From contig RCAB01000100.1 in assembly GCA_003640385.1 (NCBI GenBank), positions 105,833 through 169,832 on the forward strand: 64,000 nt of DNA, given 5' to 3'. Below are positions 50,103 through 62,900 of this stretch, in pieces. Every line of letters starts with the position of its first letter. The first letter of the stretch is position 1. A program made the position numbers and the translations under genes. The notes beneath the pieces were generated by a model that made no database searches, was not told the DNA's origin, and saw nothing but the letters and a program-made list of their open reading frames with translations. Source of the DNA: Setaria digitata (lineage: Eukaryota > Nematoda > Chromadorea > Rhabditida > Setariidae).

Positions 50103-50494
50103 ATTGAATGTACTGTGACGTTATGCATTTTATATTTCGGATAAGCTATATTTCATTCACTTTCTATTATTAATCGGAATAGACTTCAGTAAAATAATTA
50201 CAAATTCTTCACTATAATCGATCTGTGCTTGCATAAGGAAAATCGCTAATTCAACATCTGAAACGGTTCTAAATAGTCAAACTTTTTGAAATCTATGTTA
50301 AGCGTGTGAGACTTTCATTCTCGTTTTATTGACACTCCGGAGGAGTAAAGAATTGGATGTGAAGACAAGAAAATTACTTTCAATTTCAATTCATCTGAAA
50401 TGCAATTAAAGTAAAGAGATAGGTCAACATGCATAACAAGTATGACTTCAAGTAGGATAAGTGGAATTGCTTATTAAAACTTCATTTTTCAGTT

Positions 50495-52883
50495 CTACTC
50501 CTTGTTCAGTGCCTTTGAAGTAGAACCAATAGATTTCAATGGATTGGATGATACTGCTGAAAAATGTTTAGGCTTTTTCTTCGACTTCCTTCCATGCTTC
50601 TCTTTCCGATAACCTAGTAGTTGCTCAACTCCCATTTCGCTTACTTTTTGCAGAAGTGCCGGATTGATGGGATCCATTCCGATGAACATCTCTTGTGATT
50701 TAAATGCTATCTCTACTTGTTTCTTCTCTCTTCAATTATGAAAGAATTTTCCAAAGAGAAATTTAAAAACTTTTGAAAAATTCATGTATGAAAGGTGAAA
50801 AAGCTATGATATATTAGTAGTGAAGGTAATGCCAATGTTAGTTTACCTCGTGCCAGCATCTCGATGCTCGATGAATATACTCTCGTTTGGAACATTATCC
50901 GAAGAAGTTGTCATTCGTTTAACTTCTGCATCACATATGGCCACAACATCTTCTGGCATTCGAGGATCAATAGCGGTCGCTTTTTCGGCCAAAATCAATT
51001 CTTGCACTAGGTATGCTGTAGCCATTGATGATGGCCTTTCGATGACCGTAGTCACCTAAATTCATTAAACGTTCTAAAAGATGCGCCATTTTTCGGTGAT
51101 ATTTCACTAAGAAAAGGGAACTCTGAATAGTCAGCAAGGTGAACGCCAGGATTCTGATAAAATGTGACATATCGCTTCTCGACAGTGTTACTGTGTAACT
51201 CTAAATTTACACTTCGGTACTATCATGTTTGACTTCAGATTGAGTCTTACACTTCAAGGAAGCAAGCAACTTACATAACCTTTTCGACCGAGTGCCTCTT
51301 TGATTGCGTGAGAAACGTCAGCACATGTTGTTTTGGGTTGACCGTCAACCGCCAAAATGGCATCTCCGATGACAAATGTCCTCACACCGAGTGATTTGAA
51401 GCTATTATCTGTTGATACGACATAAACCTTCAATTGAAACAGTTTTATTAGATGACGAAGATAATAACAGCTACCTAATAGTAGATGTTTTAATTGAATT
51501 ATAACAGCTTACTTTTCGAAAAGTTTCATTTAGCAAACTTATCATTGGAAGTTTTTCTTAGAAGGTTCATTTTCACCGCTTTCCATCATGGGCCCTGTCT
51601 TTTGATAATACTAATTGGAAGTGCTAAAGTTGCTGTAAACGATGATAGACTACCTCATCATAATCTGATTCTCATACTTCTTCCAATTACTTTAAGTAGT
51701 CTTCTTTTCTTTTCGCTGGAGTTTCTTTAATAATTGAATTAAATACCAGTAAAAGGATTTTCCGTAAACGAACTTTGTAATTACAAGTTTTGATGTTAAT
51801 GCCTAAGGATGACCCCGGGTAGAGAGTCAAACATCCGAGCAGGTACTGATAACCCATCTGTATTTCCACAGCTGGTGGTATCAGTGATGACTGCTGGACA
51901 TTTTCTATAAGCTTCGTTTTGACTGTTCGATACACTTCGAATTGCAACTGGAAAAAGCTCATTGGTAATTTTACGCCTAAAAAGGAAATTTTTAATAAGT
52001 GAACTAAATTCACTTTTTTTATGAGTGATAAGGAATTATGTCAAATGCCACTTGTAGATGAAATTATCATATGGATCGGTTGGCAGAGAAAACAATCAGT
52101 GAATGGATGAAGATGCATGTCATCATACTTATCACCAAATATTATTTGCTTTATTATCACTTCAGCATTTCTATCAAAATTAAGAGATTTTAAGAGCCAA
52201 TCATTCACTCCTCTATTAAAGCATTTGCTCTTATTTATCATTTTTTTTTGTTTGGTAATTATTACTCAATTTTGTGAAATAATAATTTCTTAGCAACAAA
52301 AAAAAAAAGCTGTCAGAGATGTTAGAAACTTCCTCTGTTATTCTATTACAGTTAATAAAGACACAAGTCATCGGCTTGATGTCGTAGAAGCTACTTTCAT
52401 TACGTCTCTGTTGCATACTTTTTAGGAAGTAATTAATAAGCAAACCATATAAGGCGTCTTTTTACGCAATTCTTGCCGGAGAATATGATAATAATGCTTC
52501 TTACTTTTGAGCTTAATATTATTAAGCGAATATATCCAATCGCCGAAGTCAAACCGGTCATGATCAGTGCTTTGGACATGAGTGACAATCATGCTTCTAC
52601 TTACTTTAATTCCAGGCTGTAATTGTAACTTTAAAAAAAATTGGGTTATAGGATTGCAATTACAAGTTGACCTTCTTGATTCATAGCTTAACTTTAAAAT
52701 CATAGAAAATCATTGATTATTTTAACGTTAACTCTATTTCTTTAGCATAAATTGAGGATTTTATTACTTATTTACAGAAATTTACGGTTTGTCCGAGCTG
52801 ACAGCAATATTGGAAATTGTGTTTTTCAAGTAATTCCTGTGGGAAGTTATCTCCAAAGCCAAGCTCTTCTTTCTTTTGCGGGC
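50495..52883 (-). CDS. Two-PDZ-domain protein, 5' end incomplete
   Basis: Exons in consistent phase are 52883-52786, 52628-52446, 51976-51774, 51427-51275, 51055-50847 and 50729-50495, ending with TAA. The first domain (52628-52446) reads PGIKVSRSMIVTHVQS...RFDFGDWIYSLN, a PDZ with the groove and alpha-helix pattern. The second spans LYPGSSLGINIK, YVVSTDNS, GVRTFVIGDAILAVDGQ and ADVSHAIKEAL. A charged C-terminal tail with a Lys-rich patch (GRKSKKKPKH) follows. The order resembles the expanded nematode family of tandem-PDZ proteins of unknown ligand. The junction between 52446 and 51976 requires an extra exon of length 3n+1 that I could not place. Exons upstream of 52883 are unresolved. Confidence 0.75.
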
Positions 52884-55800
52884 CTGATAAAATTAAATAT
52901 TCTATAAATGCATGAGTAAGCTCGCTGGAGCTGACTTCTGTTGTTGTTCAGCATGCTAATTGCACTGCATCGCTGAATAAGATTAGATCGCCTTCATTTA
53001 ATCAGAGAAAGGAAATTATTTCCTTTATCTTTTGCTGTCGCTATGAATGATTGGTGGTGAGTAAAAAGATTCATTAATTTCTACAAGGATTCTTACAATT
53101 TTCACATATTACTTCGTTTCATAAAGCATTAAAATTTCTTTTAGATTACTGAATCTCATTTGTTCATTGCCTTAGAAATGTTAATTTAGCAAAGGAAATA
53201 GTACATTTAACTAAATTTGTCGTCTTTAGTTCCGATTTTTTTATTGCATCCAGTAAAGGACTCGCAAATGAACTATGGTAATTAAATTTATGATTTTGAA
53301 TTTTCAAGTACGCTGATATGTAAACTTACTTCCTCCTGCTTCAGTTCTTAATGATTTGATATTCGATCGCGCCAGGAAATTCAGCATGTTCAAAAGAAAC
53401 TGATGATAAGAATTTTGTGCTTATTTTTAACATTGATAGTTTTATCAGAAATTACTAACTCTTTAATTGAGCTAGGACAAAATGAATTATTTAGCGCTGT
53501 CACTAAAGAAACTGATCGGAATCATGAGATTAATTTTTAAATAATTTTAATAAAAAAGTATTATAAGGGTTATATCATTTTTAAACAGTACTGTTTCTTT
53601 TTATCTTATTCACAGAACCAGATTTACCTTTCCAGGGCAACCGTTCGTAATGGAGCAGATAATAAATGAATTATCGTTTGATGGAAAGAAAAACTTTTAT
53701 GCAGTTACTTTTGAAAGCGATCAAATTTCAAAAGTTCGAATTTCAACCACTTTTTGCACACTCATAAAAAATTCAAAAAAGACTTATTGTTTGTGACAAC
53801 AAACTAAAAATGCATGCAAAGGAAATACCTTGAAAAAAACTGTTATTTAAAGCTTCAACAATCTTTCAAATTTCTTACTAATGTCATTAGCTGCTAAGTA
53901 AAACCGAAAAATATGCCACTTTTTATGTTTTTACTCTTTTTGTTAAATTCGATGAAAGTTTTCATACATTTTGAAAAAAACGGATTATTGGGAACTAAAT
54001 TGAATTACTAAAAACTAATGAAGGAATTAATTTGCTTCAACATGTATTTCCAAATTGACCGAAACCCAAATTAATGCGCCTTTTAAGCGAAAGTAATAAA
54101 TAATTATATTAGAGAAGCAAAGAAGAAATAAACCGTAAACTACGCTGACAAAGTAGTCCATTTGCAACAAGGCTCTGAATTTATTTTTAGAAATGAAAGA
54201 AGTCAATTAGTTTTTGCATTTTCTATATTAATTGTCTATTTTTCACAACAATGGTTCACAAGAATTTTAGTCTGACTTTAATTCATTAAGCGAACATTAG
54301 TTTCAGATAGAAGCTTACCGAACTGATAAATTAGTCAAGCAGAGCTGTTTTTAGTAGATAACAATTATCAATTTAATGATTATTTGCTGCAAGAATGGAT
54401 TGCTAAGATAAAAAGAAAAGGAAGGAGAAGTATGTAGACTTTTTTTTAAAAATTAAATTGCAATGCATTAGTACTAAGCTTACGATAGTGCTGATGCGGA
54501 AAATTTCGAATTAGTGAAGTCATTAAAGAATGCAAAATGCCTAAAGAATTTGTTTTTTTTTTTTTTTTTTTGAACTAAATCGAACAAAGTTTACTTTGTC
54601 TATCCTTTGCTTCTATTTTCAAGAAACTAAAATCCTTTCAACCTCTCATCCGTCAACACTGCCGCAGTTATGATCCTTATTTCATTCAATTTCACTGTTT
54701 TTTTATCATTCAGTAGCGGAAAAAGACAAAGGGAAAATATAAGCATCTGTGGATGTGTTATCATTATTTAAGTACAGTCTCATTCATTTCAATCACGCAC
54801 ATTTCTGTGTAATGAATTTATTTTAATTGCACTTTTTACTTTACACCTTTCGCTTAATTAGAATTATTTCATCGTAATTTATTTAAATTCACTGCATTTC
54901 ATTTTCTCCTCTCATAATCTCTTCCTGTCAATCCATTATCGCGATTTCATTGATGACTAGTTGTGTTCCACTGCCGAAAATGTCAATTTAGTGGCCTGTG
55001 ATTGCTCACAAAGTTGTCCCGTCATTCTGAATGAAATATTTGTCACTGCTTTGGTGCACTAATAAGCTGTGATCATGCATTTTCCATTGTTCATAGGTGC
55101 AATTTTCTAGTGAGATGATGAGCGCGTAGGCTTAATGAATTTGTTGGCTAATTATCACAGAGCAATCATCTAAACAATCAATATCATCATATCACACAAG
55201 CAAAGAATCGTAATCAAGTGTTAGGGTAACTAACTGATCATTCAACTCAAGTGTCATTTTCAAGTGATTGAAGTAGGATGAAGAATGACAATGTCTGGAG
55301 AAACTAACTATCACACGCTATTTCTCTAACAATTGTCATGCATTTTTTGGTATTCTGAAATAAATTTTTTATTGCGTTGAGCGTAAGTGAGCCAAATTAA
55401 TTTTTCAGAAATTCTCTGTCTCTTTCAAAGTGCCACAAAGAAATGAATATAAATTTGGAGCATAAACATGCATTCTGAATGTTTGTAGAAGCCTAGCTGG
55501 CCAAGATTCTTTTGTTTTTCTTCCTGAGCTAAGTTTTATTTTGCAGTTTGTTTCCAAAAAATCGGTTTTTCTTATCGCTTTTCTATCTAGTTTTATCCTT
55601 TTCTCATTCATGAAATGTTGTCTGCTTTTTCTTCTTTCATTTCATCATTTCTCGAAATATTTTTATTTTTTTTAAAGTTTACACTTGGAAAAAAAACAAA
55701 TTTACTAAGTGATATTGCAGTTTCCTAAACTATCCTCTCTTTCCTTTTCTCGACATTCATTTATCAAGACTTAAGACTAATTTAATTTTAAGCAAGATGC

Positions 55801-56931
55801 AACAATCTACCAAATGCATTTCCATCGATTTCTCTTTTGCATGCGTCACATTAAAAAGCATTTAATGATTATTAGTCTTACTTAAATCACTCTTCACCTC
55901 CATATGTGTACTTCATTTCCTTATTATCATTTATGTATTCAAAATTTTAGGAAAATATGTTTGGATATAAAAGAAGAGCGAATTCTTGAAAAACTAATTA
56001 GTCACTTCTTGAAAACTAAATCAATCTCAACATCGCAACCTTTTGCAGTTCCTCAAATACCTAATTTTCATTCATAATATCGTCACTACTACATACTGTT
56101 CATTATTAGTTTGTTATAGGTAGCAAATAACTAGCAAAAATCTGCTACTGATAAGCGTGGAATATTGATTAAGACGTTAATTCTATCACTTTTCTTCACT
56201 TCTAAAGAGATCACTTCCAAGAGAAAGAAAAAAGGGAAAGAGAGGGAGAGGGAGAGGGAGAGAGAGAGGGGAAGAGAGTGAAAGCATTTCAGTCTTTATT
56301 GCCATAAGACAATGTATTTCCTGAGACTTTTTCTTTTATTTCTGATATTTAATTCTTATCTGATATTTGTGCTGATCTTGAAAACTTCAAGTTACTCTAA
56401 AAGTTTCATAAACATCCTAGACTAAGTAATATCGTAAGCCTTCATTCTGAATATATTGCCCTGATTGATTCGGTTGAGTTTGATTAAAGGGCATAACACC
56501 AATAATTCTGAAGATCCGATCTTTTATGAATGATAGGACTATTCCTCGAATTAATCTTAGATCTTCTCCCCAAAATATTTCACTGCTAATTCGCAATTTT
56601 AATGTGAATATTGCTTAAAATAAACTTTGCGTGGCATATTTCATTTATAAATTAAATGAAAATTTGTAAAACTTTAATGTCTCAGTAGAATTTTCATTTC
56701 TTCTGGTTTTTTGAATCTTCAAACAGATTGAAATTTCTTGTTGAATGGAGTGAATTGAACTTATATCGCTCGAAATCAGCTAGAACTAATCATCATTTAT
56801 AATTTTCCCAAATTTCATCCCACTAAATGCATATGAAAATAATTAATTCATGGATCAAGTGTCTTGCTGATCCTCACGACAGTAGCATGTCGATGAATGA
56901 AAGTCTTATTAGATCATTCTTCATCTTGCAG
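52884..56931. other. No supported gene; 4-kb intergenic region
   Basis: AT-rich with many short homopolymers and no convincing exon. It should include the promoter of the - strand PDZ gene and the 5' flank of the + strand gene at 56932. Confidence 0.5.
56220..56281. repeat. GGGAGA-type purine repeat
   Basis: A tandem tract of gaggga/gagaga units inside a purine run. It resembles the GA tract at 16.2 kb. Confidence 0.85.
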
Positions 56932-59907
56932 ATGTCTAATATAGATTTCCAAGAACGACTAGCAAGACATCGCGGCTTTACTACGAAAGCTCGTGAAGTG
57001 CTGTTAGAACCACCAGCACCATTCGTAGTTGCGACAGTAAGTTTTTGTTTACTATTTGTTTCTTTCACTTAATTAACTAAAGTTTGATTCAGTCCTGATA
57101 GCCATTTCTGTATTCCACTTTAAAACACAATGCGTAAATTTAGACTTTTAATAAGATAATCATGATAANGTGTAAGTTTAATAAGATAATCATGATAAAA
57201 TACTGATAAAACAGTATCACAGTTGATATGGGTATAAATTCCTTCGGTTGTTTTCTTCTTTTACTTTAATGCACTTTTTAAGCTGTTATCAAGTACAAAA
57301 GGAACATTTCAAAATTCATTTTATCATTAACAGTTTTCATTTCCTCGTGTTCATGATGCATACTTTGTATTCAATTATTTCCTTTTCATTACTGAAGATC
57401 GTCTTATTAGTAACAAGTTTTGAAATTAATTTGTTATTTCGTACACATCATCGTTATGTTTCTATTAATTTCTTTCTATCTAGGAGATCTCGGGAAGTTC
57501 ATCGAATGAACCCAGTAATCCAAAGTCACCTCATCGTGGATTTACAGCGAAAGCACGCGAAATGCTTGTTGAAAGGCAGGCAAATGATAATCACCACGGC
57601 TTGAAATGTAAATTTTCACTTATACTATCATGCAAAAAGAATTGCATCCCTGTGAAGCAAGGAAATTTCGCTCAAATTTCTTAACATTTTTAATTCATAC
57701 AAATTAGAAATTTCATAGTCTTTTGATCTTAAAATTTCACTAAAAATCAAATTTTAAGCTAAAAATTGTCTGCTAGTTTATTCTTTTTGAAGCAATTCGA
57801 TCAGATCTAGAAAAATTTCACAAGCAACAGTCATATTTAACCATTGCTACATCGGATCAACCACCAATGCAACAACCAAGCATTGGTAGGTTCACTTATT
57901 TTTAACTGAGATTTGACAAAAAAGGCAACTGAAATTCCATCCCTCTATCAGTTTTCAAAATTTCTGAAAGAAAATGAAATTGAAATTAAAATTAAAATTC
58001 CTTTTATGTCAGTTTGTTCTTTTCATTCACTACTTTTCCGCTCCTTTCATTCCAGCGGAAGTGTCAGTCACATTTTTTTCCATACAATATCTATAGGACA
58101 AAGTAAAATGTTGTGGAGAATGTAATTATGAAGAATACCATGAAATTCGAAAAAAAAGTGAAAAAAAAAAAACGGAATTTCATTATTTGTTTATTTCATG
58201 AGGCATTTCTCTTCATTCTCAAGGATGAAATTTCTATTTAAACTAAGCTTAAGAAAATGTACTTGTTCGCAATTTTTTTTCTCGAAAATTGACAATGTAA
58301 AATGAATGAAATTAGACTGAAGATGCAAATTTACTGACTACATAGGAAAATATCCTTTTGGGCATTTAAAATAAAACTATGGAAATGTTGGGAATGCAAA
58401 CAAAATGAGTCATTTATTTGTTCAAAAGATGGTTTTTTTGACGCATTTAAAAAAAAAAAACTTTATTAATTAGAGTAATTAGGCATGGAAAAAAGAATAT
58501 TCCATGCTCGAAGGATGAAGGGATGATTATGTAAAACTTTTATGAATACTTGTTGACTGTTTATACCATTACTTCATCTTTACCAATTAAGATTTTTTTT
58601 CTTTTTCACAAGTGTATTATGAATTGAAAAAATAAAAAGCCGAATGTAAAATCCAATTTTTTGATGAATATCTGCTTATCACTACTTTTTGACCCTTTAC
58701 TCGTGCAGAAGAAAATTTGCTCCTTAAAAAAAAATTTTCAAAGCAAAACTTTCTGTTAAGTATTTGTTTGGAAAAGAAATAATGCTCAACAAAAAAAGAA
58801 GCTGACTGAAATTACAAATTTATATGTAGGATCTGATTCCATTCTTGGCCTCAGTGTAACATTTGGTTCAAGTCTTCCTTTCTATGCCTTCATTGAAATT
58901 CTGTTTGTTTTCATTTCGTCTTTCTCTCAGAAGAGGTAATGAATTTTTCAGACTATAATTTTTCAATTACATTAACCTTAGTGTCAAGGACACTTCCTAC
59001 TTTCAAATCCAGGAAAGATTTTATTGTCTGAAAGTATCATTTTATATTGTACATCTTTGGCTGCAATATGAATGTTGGATTGGATTCTTCGAGAAGTGTG
59101 AAATTATAATTAAATTTCAATGAAAACAAGACATTTATAGTTTATGAGGAGAAGAAGATATCGATTCCTCATTCCAAGCTGTCGAGAATCAAAGCCCACA
59201 AATTGCTCGGTGAAACCGGGAAAACGCGATCAGCGAACGAAATTTTCTACGATAAATGTATGAAGCGAATGCGAAGTCCACCTTCACATAATGAATTACT
59301 AGTTTCAAGGTGAATTATTTAGTGCACTTTTCAAAGGACGAAGATTTAAGTTCGGAAAAGTAACGATAAAGTTTTTGCACAAATCGAAGGGTAGGGAGGG
59401 CAAGTGACTAGTTTTTGTGTAAAGTATGTTGCATATCTCCAGTGTATATTATTTTTCAGAAATTATTTAAAATAAAATTGAAAAAAGATTTCAAGGAAGA
59501 ATATTTCAGTTTCTGATCTTTTATTCTCTACTATCAAAATTATAATTGATTGGTTAATCTTGTTTTTAATTCCGGTTTAAAAATGGCTTCACAATTCTAG
59601 CTTCAGTTGTATCAAATGCTTATTTAAAAAGAATTAACATCATTATCTAGGCAGTAATAAAACACAGAAACTTTCATTTTAAAGTTAGCAGCATTCTGCT
59701 TTATTTTCAGTTTAAAAAGCAAACCACAATAAATTCGGGCAGTTATCCTCAAATTTTTTTTTTTTAATTTAATTAGTCAAACTACAGTAAGATTTTTATT
59801 GATGGTATTTTTTCAGCGTCCGTACTGTAGACGATAAAATGATAAAGTATGCGACGCTTGAAGGACTACAAGTTGATGTCAGTGATAAGGAAAAGAATGC
59901 GGGATAA
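56932..59907 (+). CDS. 193-residue protein with duplicated RGFTxKARExL motif, family unknown
   Basis: Five exons join in phase: 56932-57036, 57484-57607, 57793-57885, 59141-59309 and 59817-59907. The ATG directly follows the acceptor tcttcatcttgcag, as in a trans-spliced gene, so I prefer it to in-frame ATGs upstream. The motif RGFTTKAREVL at residues about 14-24 recurs as RGFTAKAREML at about 54-64. A Lys-rich segment (KLSRIKAHKLLGETGKTR) and a charged C-terminus follow. There is no signal peptide or transmembrane helix. The protein looks intracellular and partly disordered. I do not recognise it. Intron 3 is 1.25 kb. Confidence 0.7.
57147..57198. repeat. Short direct repeat flanking a single N
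   Basis: A 22-base sequence (57147-57168) recurs at 57177-57198, with N at 57169. This is a second contig-join artefact, within an intron of the 56932 gene. Confidence 0.75.
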
Positions 59908-62900
59908 TTTGGCCATAATTTTACACTCTGATGAAAACGATTTCGCTTGCTTTTTTTTGTTTGTATGTGTACGGTAAATCCCAAATTGCTGTATGTAAGT
60001 TATAAACTTAGACTTTCCTAAGCTATCATCTGTTATTTTTGCTTTCTCTAAAAGAAACTCCAAAAAAACTATTATAAGAAGCAATTGTCAAAAATTGCGC
60101 CAAAAATGAATTTACAAAGTTGTTCAAGTTATGTAGAACTTTTTCAAACGAATACAGATTATCGCGAGATATACGGAATAGTAATTTCTAGAAGCTAGAT
60201 TACTTCAGAGTGATGCTTCTGAAAAAATACTGTCATTAGCATTATAGATTAATGTGCTTCCCAAAACAGGCAATCCTCGTTGATGAAATACCCTATAGAA
60301 ATTTTTCCAAGTGTCTTGCTTTAAGCTGATTACAAAGATAGCAAGATTTATCTTATTTTAACATATTAAGGTATAAAAGCTAACCTCACTTCTTCTGTAT
60401 TCATACTAACTTTATTCTGATTATTAATAGCATATTTCCACTTAATGTTCGACCTTATTCGAATGCTAATTTAAATCTATTGGTATCATGTAATAAAATC
60501 TACCTTACTTACTTTCTACCCTTCTACCTTACTTCTTTCTTCATCCTACCGTATAAAATTCTTCCGTTAAGTTCATCTTCCAATGAAAATGAATAAATTA
60601 TAATGAATAATTCAGTTAATCAAGTAAATACTAAAAGAAACAAATAATGAATTTGTTATAATCTGTGAAACTTTTACAGCATATTCTTTGAGATGTGTCC
60701 ATTTTTAATTTATGAAATTATTCCGAAATTATTCGAGTAAATATGCAAATTTAAGATTACACTTCTTTCATTTCTGTGGCAGTAATGCATGTTTACTAAC
60801 TACATAAGTCTCCTTATTTAAAAAAGATTTGATAATTTATAATAGACATTTAAAAGAAAATACTACATTCGTTTTCTTTTCACACTAAATAATTTTTTAA
60901 ATCAAGAATGTTAGTATTAAGATGTTAATACTTTTTCAGTTTCTACTTTTGGCAATTGAAAAATTGCTGTCGAAATTTTGATTTTTTTTTTTTTGTTTTT
61001 CAAGATGACTGGTGATTTTTTTTAACATTCCGTATCAGATCATTATCGGTATCACTGAAGACTTGTCATCACTTATCACAACTTGACAAAAATTTCATTC
61101 CTAGATTTCCCATTCCTATTTAAACACTCCTTAATAGGCATATCTGCTGTATAACATTTTCCAAAGTTTTCTTGATATTTCCGAGTTAAATATAATGTAT
61201 CTAAATTTAAAGAAACAATTTGCTCCAATCCAATAAAAATTGCTTGTAGCAAATTTTTCTCTTCCTCATTGTTGATTTTAGCTCTTAAAAGAACGCACTA
61301 CTTTTATCTTAGATTGTTAAAGCTATAGGAAACTGGAAAATACTAATGCATAACAGGAGCATTTCCAAAAGTATAAAGGACATTCAGTTTATGAAATTTT
61401 TCTTCCGAAAATTTTGCTCTTTTTTCATAAAAATGCTTAAAACTTCGTTTTGCAAATATCAAAAACTAAAACTTAAAAAAGGTTTATCAATGTCCCTTCT
61501 TCTATACAGCTTTTTTCACCTCCATTCTAAAGGTTCAGATTGCAAGGAGAAAATCACAAATGCTTTTTTGTTTTGCAAGAAGGAGAGGTTTAAATTCTTC
61601 GTAATTTCCCGTTCAGCTCAGGAAATCCTAGGTATAATACTGCGCATAATTCTTTTGGTAAACTTATTAGATTTCCAAAGCTAGTACAGAAATTTCTGCT
61701 CTGATTGCTGCTATAAGAATTTTTCCAGTACCATTTGATGCATAATTGCATATCAAAGAATAGTTTACATTTCTGATGATGAAGTAATTGATTCAGTGCT
61801 GAAGGAAAAAGTAATCAAATCAACAACAATTTAATACCTTTCTGTTGCAATTATTTCTGAATAAATTAGAGTAAAAGTCCAGCAGAGGCAAAAGAATCAC
61901 TAATAAATTCATCGACAGCTGCTGTCAACACCTGCCTTATAAGTTTTCTAATAAGACTGAAAGGCTTTGTTTGTTAATGTCCAATTAACTCTGTTAGCAA
62001 AATTTGCCACTTAATTCTAGCATTCTCATATCTACCGGAAAATCTTAAAATGCTACAAACACGCATTTTATGCTACAACAAGTTGAGACAATTTCGAAAG
62101 TGAAGTATTTTTCGAATGGAACCTAAAATTAGCTCCTAGAACTACAGAAATAGTTCATTGGACGATTACTTATTTAATTACAAAGAATTTCGAAATTATT
62201 CATTTACACCTTATCAAATCTTATTTTTGACTAAAAAATTTCTGACTTTGGCATAAAAATTTGAGGACTTTTAAAATCTAATTTCTTATACTTTAAATAT
62301 TTTTTTAAATATGACAAAAACAGAAATTTTCAAACAAGGAGATATTAAAAATTGTATTTCAAGTTGTCACTTAGAAAAGCTTTAGCAAATGAGATAAACT
62401 TAGACTAATGCAATATAAAGAGTTTAAAAATAATGAAATAAAACATTTACTCTTCATTACTGCTTCACCATAACAGTCATACTTAAAATGTGCTTAGATA
62501 TGGATCTATGCTACAATACTGGAAGTGAAACATGATAAGGAAGCAGCTGATAAGTGACTGATATTAAAATAATGCTGATCTCTTAATCAAGTTCACGTAA
62601 TGATTTAATGGTAGAACAGAAGAATCACTCAAGAATGAAAAAGAAAATGAATCAAAATATGATCAACAGAGCCTATGTTTCACAACAAAAAAGAATTGTC
62701 AATTAAATTTAGGTAAAGTTATTGAGACTGAAACTTCATCCTCCTCAGCTTATCATATTTGGTCTGACAAAGATTCTTCCACTTTTACCAGTTCGTTCTT
62801 GGTTGATACAATGTTTTAACAAATTCATTTACCATTTTTCTCCAGGTAAAAACAAGTACAAGAAAATAGAATAAAATTCAGAACTATTTATCAAATGCCA

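Noticed and set aside
61346..61684. 112-codon + strand ORF
   Set aside because: Lys/Phe/Ser-rich composition expected from AT-rich sequence; no motif, no neighbouring exon.
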